From the IMG/VR virus record IMGVR_UViG_3300043640_000137, positions 24,525 to 88,524 of that record: 64,000 bases of DNA; one strand, given 5' to 3'. Shown here piece by piece: positions 62,837 to 64,000 of this stretch. A model generated the notes under the pieces. The model was not told the origin of the DNA. It saw only the letters and a list, made by a program, of their open reading frames with translations, and made no database searches. A program made the translations under genes and the position numbers. How positions within the stretch are numbered: the stretch's first letter is position 1; each line of letters begins with the position of its first letter. The DNA comes from a virus.

Positions 62837-62955
62837 GCTTCGACTCCTACTTTGCGCGCGCGGCAGAACGAAAGCCGCATGCGACCGACTTTGAAAAACC
62901 ATATCCCGCCAACCTTGCGCGCGGACGGCGCAAGCGCCTTTAGCTTCGCGCTCAT
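62833..62955 (-). CDS. Small basic protein
   Basis: 40 residues (MSAKLKALAPSARKVGGIWF...), ATGA overlap. Unknown function. Confidence 0.5.
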   Translation of the reverse strand: MSAKLKALAPSARKVGGIWFFKVGRMRLSFCRARKVGVEA

Positions 62956-63173
62956 TTTCCCGACTCCTCAGTAAAGACGGACTCGGCCAGTGCCTTGGCG
63001 CCTTTAGCGCTTTCGCAAAGCTGCCCGTAAACGTCGCGGCCGAAACGCGAGATCGTACTCGCGCCGTCCCAAACGCTCGCGCCCGCATGCCATTTCGTGC
63101 CGCGCGCGGCCCTCTCGCCGAATAACCCTTTAGTGTGTTCCGGCGCCGCGAATAACGTAACATTAGCGCCCAT
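62952..63173 (-). CDS. Hypothetical protein
   Basis: 73 residues; GTKWHAGASVWDGASTISRF. Unknown function. Confidence 0.55.
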   Translation of the reverse strand: MGANVTLFAAPEHTKGLFGERAARGTKWHAGASVWDGASTISRFGRDVYGQLCESAKGAKALAESVFTEESGK

Positions 63174-63236
63174 TTCGGCGCGCCATCCTGCGCCGTCTTT
63201 AAGCCATGGGAACGTGCTACTAGCCGTATCCGACTC

Positions 63237-63533
63237 CTAGCTAAGAATGGTTGCCAAGTCCGCCGCGTCTTGCGCGGCTCGCTCCGCTTCGATGCTTCGC
63301 GCGGTTGCCGCGTAGTCCCTCGCCGCGCGCAAAGCGATATCGTGCGACTCAACCGTGTATCGATAGATCGCCGCGACGATTGACTCCGCACCATCGAGCA
63401 TGTTGCAAGCCAAGCCTGCCGCGACAAGCTCGCGCGAAGCGGCATGGAACGCATTACCTATCGCCGCTTGCGTTGCTTCCGGCGCCGCCGCGAGCATACG
63501 CGCCCAATGCTTATCAACATTAGTTAGGCTCAT
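63237..63533 (-). CDS. Hypothetical alanine-rich helical protein
   Basis: 98 residues from ATG at 63533. Four helices rich in Ala. Unknown function. Confidence 0.55.
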   Translation of the reverse strand: MSLTNVDKHWARMLAAAPEATQAAIGNAFHAASRELVAAGLACNMLDGAESIVAAIYRYTVESHDIALRAARDYAATARSIEAERAAQDAADLATILS

Positions 63534-63647
63534 TTACATCGACTCCAAGGCTTCGATTTCCCGCCGCGCTTCCTTAGCCGCGCCGGCAGAGTCGCAGTCC
63601 CAAGAGACAACCATTTTTTCCCAAGCTATGCAAGCCGGGCGATTCAT
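63534..63647 (-). CDS. Small protein overlapping gene at 63574
   Basis: 37 residues (MNRPACIAWEKMVVSWDCDS...), TTGGAGTCGATGTAA at the 3' end leads to the next ATG. Overlaps the upstream gene by 74 bases in another frame. Confidence 0.5.
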   Translation of the reverse strand: MNRPACIAWEKMVVSWDCDSAGAAKEARREIEALESM

Positions 63648-63741
63648 AGATCGTGACGGATGCGCCGCGCTTCGTGCCGCCTGGAATCGTGTATCGTTGA
63701 ATGTAGGCGACGTGCCGCGCCGTGCGGATAGCGCGGCTCAT
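63574..63741 (-). CDS. Hypothetical basic protein
   Basis: 55 residues (MSRAIRTARHVAYIQRYTIP...). The last 20 residues overlap the previous entry. Unknown function. Confidence 0.5.
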   Translation of the reverse strand: MSRAIRTARHVAYIQRYTIPGGTKRGASVTIYESPGLHSLGKNGCLLGLRLCRRG

Positions 63742-63992
63742 TCGTCAACCCGCGCAACAAGGTTAGACGCGGTAGGGCATCCCGAGCCCGCGCCGTCGCT
63801 CATGCGAAAAAGCGCCGTTGCCTTCTCGTCGCCGATTGAGACGCATTGCAGGTATGGACCGTCACTATAGGTGTAGGGCCTTGATAGCGCGCGCCAGCGC
63901 ACGCCCCGATTATCGATGTACGCGCAACCCGGCTCGACTCTCACGCCATTAGCCCGTGGCGGCGACGGGAAAAGACCCGTGTTGTTTTTCAC
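63738..63992 (-). CDS. Hypothetical protein
   Basis: 84 residues; CAYIDNRGVRWRALSRPYTY and LQCVSIGDEKATALFR. Unknown function. Last gene in the window. Confidence 0.55.
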   Translation of the reverse strand: MKNNTGLFPSPPRANGVRVEPGCAYIDNRGVRWRALSRPYTYSDGPYLQCVSIGDEKATALFRMSDGAGSGCPTASNLVARVDE

Positions 63993-64000
63993 TTGCTCGA

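Noticed and set aside
62402-63454. One 350-residue protein
   Set aside because: Only the last 144 codons look like a gene; upstream the same strand has three better small genes with ATGA overlaps and AGGAGTCGA-type sites.

Overview
The window is one continuous, GC-rich stretch of a temperate, long-tailed (siphovirus-type) bacteriophage genome that very probably infects an alphaproteobacterium. The host guess rests on three things: the tail module has the gene-transfer-agent-like order (DUF2460, DUF2163, NlpC/P60 peptidase, large tail-tip protein); the phage carries a DUF1153/SciP-type gene, a cell-cycle regulator known from alphaproteobacteria; and the integration site is a tRNA-Pro(CGG) 3' half. 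Terminase, portal and capsid genes are not in the window. Phage genes flank the att site on both sides, so this is the attP (virion or circular) form, not an integrated prophage.

Layout. (1) 1-15,500, plus strand: tail genes (tail tube, chaperone pair joined by a -1 frameshift, gp10-like protein, tape measure, distal tail proteins, peptidase, tail tip, fibres). (2) 15,600-18,900, plus strand: lysis cassette (holin-like, i-spanin with nested o-spanin, GH108 endolysin) with small membrane genes and an HNH endonuclease, closed by a terminator. (3) 19,000-21,400: a secreted accessory protein, attP with two flanking 26-bp repeats, a zinc-ribbon protein, tyrosine integrase and an overlapping excisionase-like gene. 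(4) 21,400-64,000: almost entirely minus strand, dozens of tightly overlapping small genes around a replication and nucleotide core: DUF5664 nucleotide diphosphohydrolase, zinc-finger dCMP deaminase, two nucleoside deoxyribosyltransferase-like proteins, a T5 A1-like protein, RuvC-type resolvase, two DNA methyltransferases, a family A DNA polymerase with an intein, an SSB-like protein, a DUF2800 nuclease, an SNF2 helicase, a TopVI-A-like protein and a PrimPol-helicase.

Regulation. The minus-strand region divides into about ten operons, each headed by a TTGACA-type promoter with a 15-bp dyad (GCTAC, 5 bases, GTAGC) just upstream of the -35 or in the -35/-10 spacer. This looks like a phage-wide repressor or activator regulon. 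Several transcripts appear to start at or within a few bases of the start codon.

Most unusual features. (a) The polymerase intein interrupts the nucleotide-binding O helix, and an HNH endonuclease gene lies inside the intein in a different reading frame, with the intein frame still open. (b) At least 14 copies of a 24-bp repeat lie in the small-gene region, all on one strand, mostly at gene ends and mostly read in the frame VQQGSTES. (c) A SciP-like gene stands first in its own operon. (d) A five-copy TAAGGTTAACG array resembles iterons. Functions were assigned by reading motifs only; no database search was run.
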